Part shown: piece by piece, positions 54,729 to 62,701 of the stretch | Numbering within the stretch: position 1 is the stretch's first letter | Layout: each line of letters starts with the position of its first letter | Assembly (NCBI RefSeq): GCF_013416325.1 | Contig: NZ_JACCGK010000012.1 | Span: 62,001 to 126,000 of the forward strand | Length of the DNA: 64,000 nucleotides | Origin: Vreelandella sedimenti | GTDB lineage: Bacteria > Pseudomonadota > Gammaproteobacteria > Pseudomonadales > Halomonadaceae | Direction of reading: 5' to 3' | Program-made: the position numbers and the translations under genes | The notes under the pieces: model-generated | What the model saw: the letters and a program-made list of their open reading frames with translations, nothing else | The model's database searches: none | Told to the model about the DNA's origin: nothing

Positions 54729-55733
54729 TCACTGATCTAACGCACCCTGAAACATTTCTCTATAGGCTGTCGGAGTCGTTGATAGTTGATGACGAAAGTG
54801 ATGCCGTAAAGTCGCAGTCGACCCAAACCCAGAAGCCCTGGCTATCTGCTCGATAGTCATCGTGGAGCTTTCAAGAAGACATCGAGCCTTTTCCAGACGC
54901 TCTGTAAGAAGCCATTTCGCAGGAGTGGTGCCTGTCGCAGCCTCAAAACGCCGTAGAAAGGTTCGAGAACTCATTCCTACAATGCTAGCCATACTTGCTA
55001 CAGTGTAATTGCCATCAATCTCCTCTCGTATATGGTCAAGAAGTGGTCCAATCCGAGAACTTTCATATAAAGAAGGTACTGCGCGCTCAATGAACTGAGC
55101 CTGTCCGCCATCTCGGTGCGGAGGGACCACCAAACGCCTAGCGACCATATTGGCTGCCTGCATACCATGATCACGACGTACTAAATGCAGGCAGAGATCA
55201 ATACCCGCGGCACTACCAGCCGACGTCATTACATCACCTTCATCGATATAAAGAACATCTGGCTCGACTGCAATCTCAGGGTAACGCTGACTTAAAGTAT
55301 CTGTGTAGCGCCAGTGCGTTGTGGCTCGCCGACCGTTGAGCAGTCCCGCTTCGGCCAAGACAAAGACTCCCGAGCATATCGATAGCACACGAGCACCATT
55401 AGCATGCGCCTTGCATATTGCCTTTATTAGAGTCGCTGGAACAGGCTCCGTAGCACCACGCCAGCCGGGGATAATGATAGTCCCAGCCTGCTCGATGGTT
55501 TCCACTCCGGCATCGACGACAACACGCATTCCACCTATTGCTCGCATCTCGCCTGGGTCAATACCGGCTATTTCAAATTGATACCAGTTTTCCCCCATCT
55601 CAGGCCGTGGCAAGCCGAATACTTCTACTGCCACACCAAGCTCAAACGTACATAGACCGTCGTAGGCGATGGCGACGACAAGAGGGTTGGCAAGCTTTCG
55701 TGCATGATCTGATTTTGGCATGATTTTGAGCAT
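54729..55733 (-). CDS. GlxA/AraC-family transcription regulator
   Basis: 334 aa from an ATG at 55733; ATG 55721 or GTG 55751 are alternatives, as no start has a clear Shine-Dalgarno. The N-terminal DJ-1/PfpI-like domain (VVAIAYDGLCTFELGVAVEVFGLPRPEMG, ARVLSICSGVFVLAEAGLLNGRRATTHW; key LSICSGVFVLAEAGLL) is followed by a C-terminal AraC double helix-turn-helix (VASMASIVGMSSRTFLRRFEAATG, IEQIARASGFGSTATLRHHFR). It probably senses a small molecule and controls the divergent rhodanese-GNAT operon, a pairing I know from other proteobacteria. Confidence 0.9.
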   Translation of the reverse strand: MLKIMPKSDHARKLANPLVVAIAYDGLCTFELGVAVEVFGLPRPEMGENWYQFEIAGIDPGEMRAIGGMRVVVDAGVETIEQAGTIIIPGWRGATEPVPATLIKAICKAHANGARVLSICSGVFVLAEAGLLNGRRATTHWRYTDTLSQRYPEIAVEPDVLYIDEGDVMTSAGSAAGIDLCLHLVRRDHGMQAANMVARRLVVPPHRDGGQAQFIERAVPSLYESSRIGPLLDHIREEIDGNYTVASMASIVGMSSRTFLRRFEAATGTTPAKWLLTERLEKARCLLESSTMTIEQIARASGFGSTATLRHHFRHQLSTTPTAYREMFQGALDQ

Positions 55734-55810
55734 ACATGGCAAAACTGCCACCTACCAGGCTCACCACAACTCTCATAGGCTATTGGTTAACCCAACCAAT
55801 GGAGAAACCT

Positions 55811-56227
55811 ATGAGCTTCGTCACCGACATCCCTGCCGCGCCTTCGGAAACAGCAATAGAGCACTTTCATCGGCGACTGTCTGTTGAAACAGACTGTGCA
55901 GACGTGGCAGTAGCACTCAAAAGCTCAAAGCAAGACTTCGTGCTTTTACATGTTGTAGGGGCACTCCAAGACTACGAGCACCGCCACATCCCAGGTGCCA
56001 TCCACTTTCCGCACCGAAAGATAACAGCCGAAAGCATGATGGAATGGCCGAAAGACACGCTATTCGTCACCTACTGTGCAGGCCCGCATTGCAATGGTGC
56101 CGACCAAGCAGCACTCAAGCTGGCCCGGCTAGGTAGACCTGTGAAGATAATGATTGGTGGCATAACAGGGTGGGAAGATGAAGGTCTTCCCTTCGCATCT
56201 GGGAAAGAGTCAGGGTTTATCCGATGA
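55811..56227 (+). CDS. Rhodanese-like sulfurtransferase
   Basis: 138 aa from the ATG at 55811 (GGAG at 7-8 bp). One rhodanese domain: VLLHVVGALQDYEHRHIPGAIHFPHRKI, then the active-site loop YCAGPHCNGADQAALKLARLG with the catalytic cysteine, and IMIGGITGWEDEGLPFA. It transfers sulfane sulfur; the acceptor is unknown. Overlaps the GNAT gene by 4 bp and is divergent from the GlxA-type regulator. Confidence 0.92.
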   Translation: MSFVTDIPAAPSETAIEHFHRRLSVETDCADVAVALKSSKQDFVLLHVVGALQDYEHRHIPGAIHFPHRKITAESMMEWPKDTLFVTYCAGPHCNGADQAALKLARLGRPVKIMIGGITGWEDEGLPFASGKESGFIR

Positions 56228-56712
56228 GTCTCGTACCCAGTGTCCCTCAAGTTACAGTCCGACCATTTGAGCGTTGCGATGTCACTGATGTTCTGAGCTT
56301 GATGCGAGAACTTGCAGTATATGAGCGGTACATTGATCAATTCCGGGTAACAGAGTCCGACATTATCGAAAACGGCCTCAGTGCCTCTCCTCGCTTTGGG
56401 ATATTCGTAGCCGAAATGGACGGCGATATCATTGGTATCGCCGTCCACTATGAAATTCCTTGGACTTACGATCTCAAGCCAGTACTGGTTCTTAAAGAGT
56501 TGTTTGTTTCAAAGCATGCACGCACCCTAGGCGCAGGGAGAGCACTCCTGACTAAAATAGAGAAACACGCCTTGGAAATTGATGCTTCGCGTATTGTGTG
56601 GACGGTTCTAAAAGATAACGTCGCAGCCAAACAGTTTTATGAGAAGGCCGGAGGACAGAAAGATGCTGCGTGGGAACTTTGGGAATTGGTACATTCAATA
56701 AAAGCAGAGTGA
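56224..56712 (+). CDS. GNAT-family N-acetyltransferase
   Basis: 162 aa. VTVRPFERCDVTDVLSLMRELAVYERYIDQF at the start and the acetyl-CoA-binding ELFVSKHARTLGAGRALLTKIEKHAL (key part LGAGRALLTKI) are typical, and NVAAKQFYEKAGGQKDAAWELW closes the fold. It resembles the diamine acetyltransferase group in its AVYER start. The substrate is unknown. It is coupled to the rhodanese gene (ATGA). Confidence 0.92.
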   Translation: MSLVPSVPQVTVRPFERCDVTDVLSLMRELAVYERYIDQFRVTESDIIENGLSASPRFGIFVAEMDGDIIGIAVHYEIPWTYDLKPVLVLKELFVSKHARTLGAGRALLTKIEKHALEIDASRIVWTVLKDNVAAKQFYEKAGGQKDAAWELWELVHSIKAE

Positions 56713-56714
56713 TT

Positions 56715-56785
56715 CCGGAGACGTTTCTGGTTTTGGTGGGTACGCCAACGGATGTTCCGAGAAAGAGTAGATTCATCGTTTGTTC
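56715..56785 (-). pseudogene. Fragment of a second rnz 5' end (right copy of the 71-bp repeat)
   Basis: Read on the minus strand this encodes MNLLFLGTSVGVPTKTRNVSG, identical to the rnz N terminus except A10V. It then stops matching exactly at the end of the GNAT gene. Synonymous differences suggest the copy is old or came from another strain. It marks the right edge of the GlxA-rhodanese-GNAT block. Confidence 0.9.
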
Positions 56786-56817
56786 GTAATCTCTCTAGCG
56801 CTCAGGAGTAGCTTTCG

Positions 56818-57111
56818 TTAAGCGGCTTCAAAATCCAAAGGGCGAAGCGCATCCAAATTGACCGTACTGCGAGCCATCCACAGATCATATCTGTCCTGCA
56901 TCACCAGCCAACTTTCAGAGGTGCGCCCGAGCACCCTGGATGGCCGCAGAGTCATTTCCGGGCTAATGCCACTAATCACTTTGAGCAACCGCGACAACGT
57001 AGAGGGTGAAACGCCCAGACTGGAAGCAAACTACCGGGAACTGATGCCGAAAGACTCAAGGTAAATCTCCCGAATGAATTCACCAAGATGCGTCGGAGCA
57101 TGCATCGTCAT
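56818..57111 (-). pseudogene. higA: HigA-type antitoxin with an internal stop codon
   Basis: The minus-strand frame from ATG 57111 reads MTMHAPTHLGEFIREIYLES, then ISSR, a TAG at 57031-57033 (codon 27), then FASSLGVSPSTLSRLLK and SGISPEMTLRPSRVLGRTSE, ending LDALRPLDFEAA. This is the XRE-family HigA pattern with the stop inside the helix-turn-helix. The usual higB toxin, expected just upstream at about 57112-57204, is not present. It is therefore a decayed remnant. The ATG, overall length (98 codons) and later frame are otherwise intact. Confidence 0.85.
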
Positions 57112-57204
57112 TAGTTTAAAAACCTTAGCGAAGTGGAAGATTTGGCACCTGATGCATAGCTTGGTTATGTAGCTGAAAACAAGTGGACTTCATGCTCATC
57201 TATG

Positions 57205-57840
57205 TTATCGGGTACTGGCTGCCAGGCGCGCGCCCAAGGTGACGAACAAGGCGCCAAGACCGCGATCCATCCATAAGCCAACTCGCCGATTGTGTCTCAA
57301 GAAAACGCCTAGTTTTGACCCCAGCATCACTAAAGGTGGCTCTATGCAAGCCGCGACAACAATGATCAGACTTCCATGCAACAGCAACTGAGCACCGGGT
57401 GGGCCAGCTCCTTCCACAACGAACTGAGGCAGGAAAGCTAGGAAAAATACAGCCACTTTCGGGTTAAGGGCAGACACCAGCGCTCCTTGCCAATAGATTG
57501 AATGCATTCGTTGCTGGCTGACGCTCCCGCTGGGCTCGAAAGAGTCACCACGCGATAGGAGCATTTTGATACCCAGCCATATTAAATATGCGGCGCCGAC
57601 CCACTTAACAATAGAAAATGCCAGGGCAGATGTGGCAAGGATTGCGGAAAGCCCCACCGCCGCCATCACGACATGCAACGCTGCCCCGGTCCAAATACCA
57701 AACATCGCAGCGAATCCATGCTGACGTCCATTACGCAATGTTTGCCCCAAAATGAAAGCAATATCTGGGCCTGGGGAAAGGTTTAGCAGGACCGCCGCAC
57801 CAAGAAATGTCACCCAGTGAATTATTGTGTAATCAAACAT
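57205..57840 (-). CDS. LysE/RhtB-family exporter
   Basis: 211 aa, about six helices. The family motif LNLSPGPDIAFILGQTLRNGRQHGFAAMFGIWTGAALHVV (key part SPGPDIAFILGQTLRNG) and ALNPKVAVFFLAFLPQFV are clear. It exports amino acids or related small molecules across the inner membrane. AGGAG lies 7 bp before the ATG. The gene seems intact, unlike several neighbours. Substrate unknown. Confidence 0.93.
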   Translation of the reverse strand: MFDYTIIHWVTFLGAAVLLNLSPGPDIAFILGQTLRNGRQHGFAAMFGIWTGAALHVVMAAVGLSAILATSALAFSIVKWVGAAYLIWLGIKMLLSRGDSFEPSGSVSQQRMHSIYWQGALVSALNPKVAVFFLAFLPQFVVEGAGPPGAQLLLHGSLIIVVAACIEPPLVMLGSKLGVFLRHNRRVGLWMDRGLGALFVTLGARLAASTR

Positions 57841-57907
57841 TTTGACACTCCTATGTCCTTAACTAAGACCAGCTCTATCGTGCTACTGATTACATCGACT
57901 GGGTCGC

Positions 57908-58642
57908 TTAATGATCAAGTTTCTTTACGCTAGCACTTCCGTTTCTGGTGTCCAGTACCACCACGCCCTCTGATTCAGCATCCATCTGGGCAAGCAGCTC
58001 GCCACGACCACTCCAGGCGGCCGATTGCCCGACGCTGATAAAGTCGTCGCTAGGTCCAACACAGTTCGCCATGATCACAAGCATATTATGTTTGCTTGCG
58101 ACCGCTGGATAATGCGTCATTGCCTTGGCGATACCGTCCACCGGTTTGGCAACACTGGCTAAATACATATCCGCAGACAAGGTTGCTGCGCTATCAGCAT
58201 GATTCATTTGAAGTGACTCGTAGCAGATAGCAGGCACAAGCCTAGAGCCCTCTCTTTCCAATACAAGCTGCTTACCGCCCGCCACAAAATAAGGAAGCTC
58301 ATCGGCGTGCAGCTTTTGTTTCGCGTATAGGCGGCGAGAATCACCAGGCGAGAGCCACACCATGCCGATACACACACCAGAGCCCATGGAGATTGGCATG
58401 CCAACGCCGATCAGCATGTTAGTTTTGTCGCTGTGTTTCTGAAACACATCAAGCCGCTGGTCCGCTATATCCAGGGAAAGAGAATCCGCGAGCCGGGGCT
58501 CGAACCCCGTGAGCGACAACTCAGGGAAAAATACCACATCGGCCTGCTGCGAAACGGCAAGCTCGATGAGCTCAAGATGCTTAGCAACGTTGGCTGCCAA
58601 ATCACCGGCTACGGGTCGCAACTGAGCGGCACACACCTTCAT
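57908..58642 (-). CDS. Carbon-nitrogen hydrolase (nitrilase superfamily)
   Basis: 244 aa from the ATG at 58642 (MKVCAAQLRPVAGDL). The Glu-Lys-Cys triad is visible in VVFFPELSLTGFEPR, LYAKQKLHADELPYF and LVPAICYESLQ. Such enzymes hydrolyse amides or nitriles of small metabolites; the branch cannot be fixed here. Lies 67 bp upstream of the LysE-type gene on the same strand, possibly co-transcribed. Confidence 0.9.
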   Translation of the reverse strand: MKVCAAQLRPVAGDLAANVAKHLELIELAVSQQADVVFFPELSLTGFEPRLADSLSLDIADQRLDVFQKHSDKTNMLIGVGMPISMGSGVCIGMVWLSPGDSRRLYAKQKLHADELPYFVAGGKQLVLEREGSRLVPAICYESLQMNHADSAATLSADMYLASVAKPVDGIAKAMTHYPAVASKHNMLVIMANCVGPSDDFISVGQSAAWSGRGELLAQMDAESEGVVVLDTRNGSASVKKLDH

Positions 58643-58693
58643 AAAAGGACCCCTGACCAATTGCTACCGTTCATCCTACGTCTCAGGTGCTTC

Positions 58694-59178
58694 TCATGAG
58701 CCTGCCTTACGTGAAGTATAACCCGTTGCACTCATGAACAATAAGTCATCTGTAGATTCTGACTCGATAACAAAGAAGCCAAGGCTTGAATATAAAGAAC
58801 GCGCCGCATGGTTGTCTCGATAGACGCGCAGCGTCACCGTCGACGCGCCAGTTGATTGCCTAGCCTTTGTTATCAGCTTTTCGCAAGCAGGCGGCCTGCG
58901 CCCTTCTCTCTTGCCTCAGGCGAAATAATAATCCTGCCGATATGAACAGCACCCTGCTTTCCTGGCCAGAACTGGCCAAAACCAACGCAGTTGTTATCGA
59001 TATCTGATAAACAATAGTTAGAGCATCCCTCTATGGCGAGTAGCTCAGGCAAGTTTTCTGCAATAAAGGGAAATGGCAGGGATGGACCAGCCCAGCGAGA
59101 ACAGGCCTTCTCATCACTGATCCAAGTCGCAATAGCATCATAATCGGTTTTTCCGGGTGTTCGCAGAGTTGTTTTCAT
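58694..59178 (-). pseudogene. GNAT acetyltransferase broken by a frameshift
   Basis: The frame from ATG 59178 (MKTTLRTPGKTDYDAIATWI) reaches the acetyl-CoA loop IGRIIISPEAREKGAGRLLAKS and stops at 58873. Moving one base near 58883-58885 restores EKLITKARQSTGASTVTLRVYRDNHAARSLYSSLGFFVIESE (key parts VTLRVYRDNHAARSLYSSLG), the normal C-terminal half, ending at TGA 58694. A one-base deletion explains it. It could also be a sequencing error or a true shift. Confidence 0.85.
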
Positions 59179-59259
59179 ATGTCTAACGCTGTTCAATATG
59201 CGCGGCTGTGAAATGGAGGCGAAGCCACAATGGAGTATACGTCGCCGTGACTGACCTTG

Positions 59260-59817
59260 TTATGCTTTGAAACCAGGTGGAATGTCCCAAAGTTGCACCT
59301 CGATATAAAGTTCAAAGTCAGTTTCCCAATATCGCTCATAAGGAACCACATGATCGTTGCCAGGAACACCAAACCGCTCCACTAGTTCGCTCAGCTCGCT
59401 AAGCAAAAACACTTGATTGAAGTAAGGCTTATCGCCTCGGGATAACGCAACAAAGCTATCCGGATAGGTCAAGGACGTTGTTCCAGGATCAAGCTCCAAT
59501 AGAGGTATTTTCAGCTCACTTTGGTCAGCGTTCAAATCACGAAACCAAGGAGATTCTCCAAGTACGAGATAATAGGGATGACGACGGCGCGGCTTACCAC
59601 CTCGCGCAACGAAAAGTTCACGCAGCCGTGCTTCAACCTTGCTGCGAACTTCAATGTATTTCCTGCCATAGCGCCGTCGATAGCCGGGGTCACGCTGATG
59701 ACGCGTCAGAAGATCTAAGAAGATTGGATCTTCTGAGCCCGCTGGAAGCTCGGAGAGACTCCGAAATGGGCCAATCTCAGGTAAATAGTAGTGAGTAGCA
59801 AATTCTGGGAGTCTCAT
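59260..59817 (-). CDS. Conserved-looking protein of unknown function
   Basis: 185 aa from the ATG at 59817 (MRLPEFATHYYLPEIGPFRS); a start at 59853 is possible. The middle is basic (RHQRDPGYRRRYGRKYIEVRSKVEARLRELF), and the C-terminal half is rich in aromatic residues (YFNQVFLLSELSELVERFG, YERYWETDFELYIEVQLWD). No signal peptide or membrane helix was seen. I do not recognise the family. It stands alone between two broken genes. Confidence 0.7.
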   Translation of the reverse strand: MRLPEFATHYYLPEIGPFRSLSELPAGSEDPIFLDLLTRHQRDPGYRRRYGRKYIEVRSKVEARLRELFVARGGKPRRRHPYYLVLGESPWFRDLNADQSELKIPLLELDPGTTSLTYPDSFVALSRGDKPYFNQVFLLSELSELVERFGVPGNDHVVPYERYWETDFELYIEVQLWDIPPGFKA

Positions 59818-59931
59818 CTCTATATCACACCTGACAGTGATTCTGCGCGCCACTGCAAAACTTCAATCAATGCGCCTCGCGTTTATTGAAGTTTTACAGC
59901 CAATAACAAGCGGGTTCTCTTGAGGGTTTTA

Positions 59932-60747
59932 TTAAGGTTTGTAGCGTGACAAAGCAATGCCGCAAGCGATCAGGCCTGAAGAAACAAACCGCCATACGCC
60001 GAAGCCCTCTTTCAGAATGATGGTAGAAATCAGCGCCGCGAAAAGTACGCTGGTTTCTCGTAGAGCCGAGACCATGCCGAGTGGGGCGTAGGCCATAGCC
60101 CAGATAACGATCCAATACGCACCAACCTGCATTCCCCCACCGACAACAGCGGGAGCCAAATTGCTAGATATAACTCTTTTTATCTCTTTGGCTTTCCAAG
60201 TCATGGCAATAGCAAACGTCAGCAAGCCGTTGCCGAGGGTCAATAAAACCGCAAAGCCGAGCACTGAGCCAGCTTGTCGTGCGCCGAGGCCACCCACCAA
60301 AGTGTAAGAAGCAATAAAGGCCCCCGTGCCGAGAGCCAGGATGATGGCGCGGGGGTTCCTGGTAATACCGGTGCCTGTATCTAACGCTAACGACATCACA
60401 CCAACCCCGAGAAACAGCACACCAAGTAACGGGAGAAACCCCAACATTTCGTCAGCGAATGCAGCTGCACCAAGGGTAACAAGTAAGGGCGCCGATCCAC
60501 GAGCGATGGGATAGACCTGACCGAAATCGCCATAGTGGTAAGCCATAGGCAAACAAAAGTGATATGCCGTATGAATCAAGATTGCGAAGCCAAGAAGCGG
60601 CCAACTGGCAGGGTCGGGGATCACCACGAAAGGCAAGGCAAGAGCAGAAACCAGGCTGCCCAATAGGTGATTACCGCCATGACGGCAATCCTGTCGCCAC
60701 TCACTTTAACTATCGCATTCCAGGCAGCGTGTTGTCGATCTTGCCAT
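59932..60747 (-). pseudogene. DMT/EamA transporter broken near its N terminus
   Basis: The main frame (59932-60663, TTG start) encodes about eight of the usual ten helices, including HYGDFGQVYPIARGSAPLLVTLGA and MVSALRETSVLFAALISTIILKEGFG. The missing N-terminal helices are seen in another frame just upstream: HAAWNAIVKVSGDRIAVMAVIT from 60731, typical of the family. A one-base shift near 60665-60671 would join them, and a further defect must lie before 60731 because that frame has no start. I regard the gene as decayed; a truncated product from the TTG cannot be excluded. Confidence 0.75.
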
Positions 60748-60934
60748 GGTTCACCTCATCGTAGCGTATTATATTCTTGAGGAGTCCATAGTTACTGGAC
60801 AAGATCATTACCACTCGAAACTCGTATGCCATACCCAAATTTCCATTAACTATTACCAATTTTCCTTGTCGCGGATATCATTTAACTCTGATATATTGAA
60901 GCAACCTATTGAAAGAACATAACAGCCTAACCTT

Positions 60935-61705
60935 TCACCCTGCAGCTTTTATTTCCTTGATTTTCAAACACCTAACTACTGTCTCATTTTTAAACTTTGT
61001 TCTTTCATTCAACAAAGCCAATCTTTCAAGCAGCGGAGAATCATCACTATAAATCAATTGACTTATATTAAATTCCAGAAGTCCAATAGTCGTATGAAAC
61101 TCGGACAAAGCCTCGGCAATATCCACAGCGTCTTCAAACTCCTGGTTGTTCTCAATAGAATTTAGCAGTTCTAGCACTTTACAAAAACACAGCTCTACAT
61201 TTGAAACTATCGATTTAACAAGATCAATATACTCTTTTGAATGTCTTTTGTTAGCATTTTTCGAAGAATAAAAACCAAAAATAACGTCTCTCATCGCACC
61301 GTTCGGAAAATCTATATACTTTGATTCATCAGTATAAACATTAACCTTAACCTCACTAGACTTAGATTTGCATAAGATGCTATCAAACTGCCTGCTTACT
61401 GGCTCATCTAACTTTGAGTTATAAATATCAATGAGCTTTATCAGTTGCTCTCTACGATTATGAGCCTTCAGCACATCCAGTTGGTCTTGATGATTCTCAT
61501 TACTCTTTCTAATACTAAGGTATATAAAAATAATAGAAACTAAACTAAAAAGAGGAGAAAGAACACCACCTACAAATGAACCGAAAGCTCCCTAGCCTGA
61601 ATTATTCAAACTAACACTACCACCATTATATACTCCTAAAACCAACCACCAAATCAATAATGGGATAAAGTATACAATAACGACTATGACCGTAAGCTTT
61701 TTCAT
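60935..61705 (-). pseudogene. Two-helix membrane protein resembling putative AbiC-type phage abortive-infection proteins, with internal TAG
   Basis: From ATG 61705 (AAGGTGG before it) the frame reads MKKLTVIVVIVYFIPLLIWW (helix 1), then NNSG, a TAG at 61592-61594 (codon 38), then GAFGSFVGGVLSPLFSLVSI and IFIYLSIRKSNENHQDQLDV (helix 2), followed by a cytoplasmic helical domain to 60935, 256 codons in all. The W/G-x-F-G-x-F-x-G-G-x-L-x-P segment after helix 1 is that of putAbiC-like proteins, where a tryptophan commonly stands at the position of the TAG; TGG to TAG is one base. The stretch is clearly AT-rich against its neighbours, suggesting recent transfer. It abuts an SMC-type defence locus. 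Confidence 0.7.
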
Positions 61706-61837
61706 ACCACCTTATATAAATGTAACAGAGATTCTTTTTCTATCTAAACTAACCCTACTCCATTGTATACTATGCAGGAAAAAAATTTGGCGTCATTACC
61801 ACACTTCATTTGCTTACCCGAGTTTCCTTACCAATCA

Positions 61838-62701
61838 CTACCCCACACACCCCATCTCCCCACCAAACCACTGCTGCTTGAGCCCCCGCTGCTTTTCCAA
61901 CAACAGCGTTAGATAGTCACGCAATGGATGAGCGGCTGGCAGCGCGGCGAGATGTTTGCGAAGCCTACGTTGGTAGGAAAACTGTTCAGCAGGCACATGC
62001 AGCGGCGTGGCGTTTTGGGTGAGCCATTCGATGTTAGGCAGGAGCAAATGAGTAGCACCGCTGCCGAGCGCTAGCGTGACGCCTTTAACATCGAAGTCGC
62101 CCGCGTAAATATGTGGCCGATGGGTTTTGCGCCAGGCCTCAGCCAATAAGGCAAAACCGCCGCCGTAGTGGCTATCGCCGCGGTAAACGATTAGCGGGTT
62201 TGCGTAGCCGCTTAGCGCGGGTAATTCCGGCGAGAACTCGTAGAAGCTGTCCAGGTTTTCGACCTGAATTAGGGCACTAAAGGCGCTCAGTTTTAGCCCC
62301 AGCACATCTATATCGCGAATAGCGCGTGGTTCGCTGGCGAGCCCGGTTGTTGGCTGCGGCGGAAAGCTGACGAGTACCCGCCGCGCACGGGGGCTTTCGC
62401 GGGTTGCCTTGTCTTCTTCCACGCCCTCTTTCGCTTGGGCGCTGCTGCTCAGGCCGCTGAGCGAGCGGCCTAGCGGTGCTATGCGGGCGCTCTCTAGAAC
62501 GTCGTTTATCTGCGCCAGCAAGGCGGCGTCAAAGCGCAGCGCTTTACTGTTGATTCGCGTGGCCAGGTCAATGTCGTGCTGATGGCACCAGGCCACTACG
62601 TCGTCTACCCACTGGCGGCGCGGCTTCTCCACCGTGGGCTGGCGGAGAAGTTCGCGGGCGACGCCGTTAAGGCCATTGCGTGCACGGCTGGGTAGGTTCA
62701 T
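61838..62701 (-). CDS. Toprim-domain protein, MksG/JetD-like (topoisomerase VI-type nuclease subunit)
   Basis: 287 aa from the ATG at 62701, whose ATGA overlaps the previous stop; a longer frame to 62842 exists but the coupling decides the start. The C-terminal half matches the Toprim core of JetD/MksG (DUF2220-like): glutamate in IQVENLDSFYEF (E148), a Gly-rich VYRGDSHYGGGFALL, and Y-A-G-D-F-D-V-K-G (201-207), the D-x-D-x-x-G metal site. The N-terminal 130 residues hold a charged linker. In Wadjet and MksBEFG systems this subunit cleaves circular plasmid DNA held by the SMC complex. Shorter than typical JetD. Assignment by motif and context. Confidence 0.7.
   Translation of the reverse strand: MNLPSRARNGLNGVARELLRQPTVEKPRRQWVDDVVAWCHQHDIDLATRINSKALRFDAALLAQINDVLESARIAPLGRSLSGLSSSAQAKEGVEEDKATRESPRARRVLVSFPPQPTTGLASEPRAIRDIDVLGLKLSAFSALIQVENLDSFYEFSPELPALSGYANPLIVYRGDSHYGGGFALLAEAWRKTHRPHIYAGDFDVKGVTLALGSGATHLLLPNIEWLTQNATPLHVPAEQFSYQRRLRKHLAALPAAHPLRDYLTLLLEKQRGLKQQWFGGEMGCVG

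Noticed and set aside
54466..60750. Possible super-integron cassette array (GlxA/rhodanese/GNAT, LysE, nitrilase, GNAT, unknown, DMT genes)
   Set aside because: No integrase and no repeated attC-like sites between the genes; orientation is mixed, and only one pair of direct repeats (the rnz end) was found.
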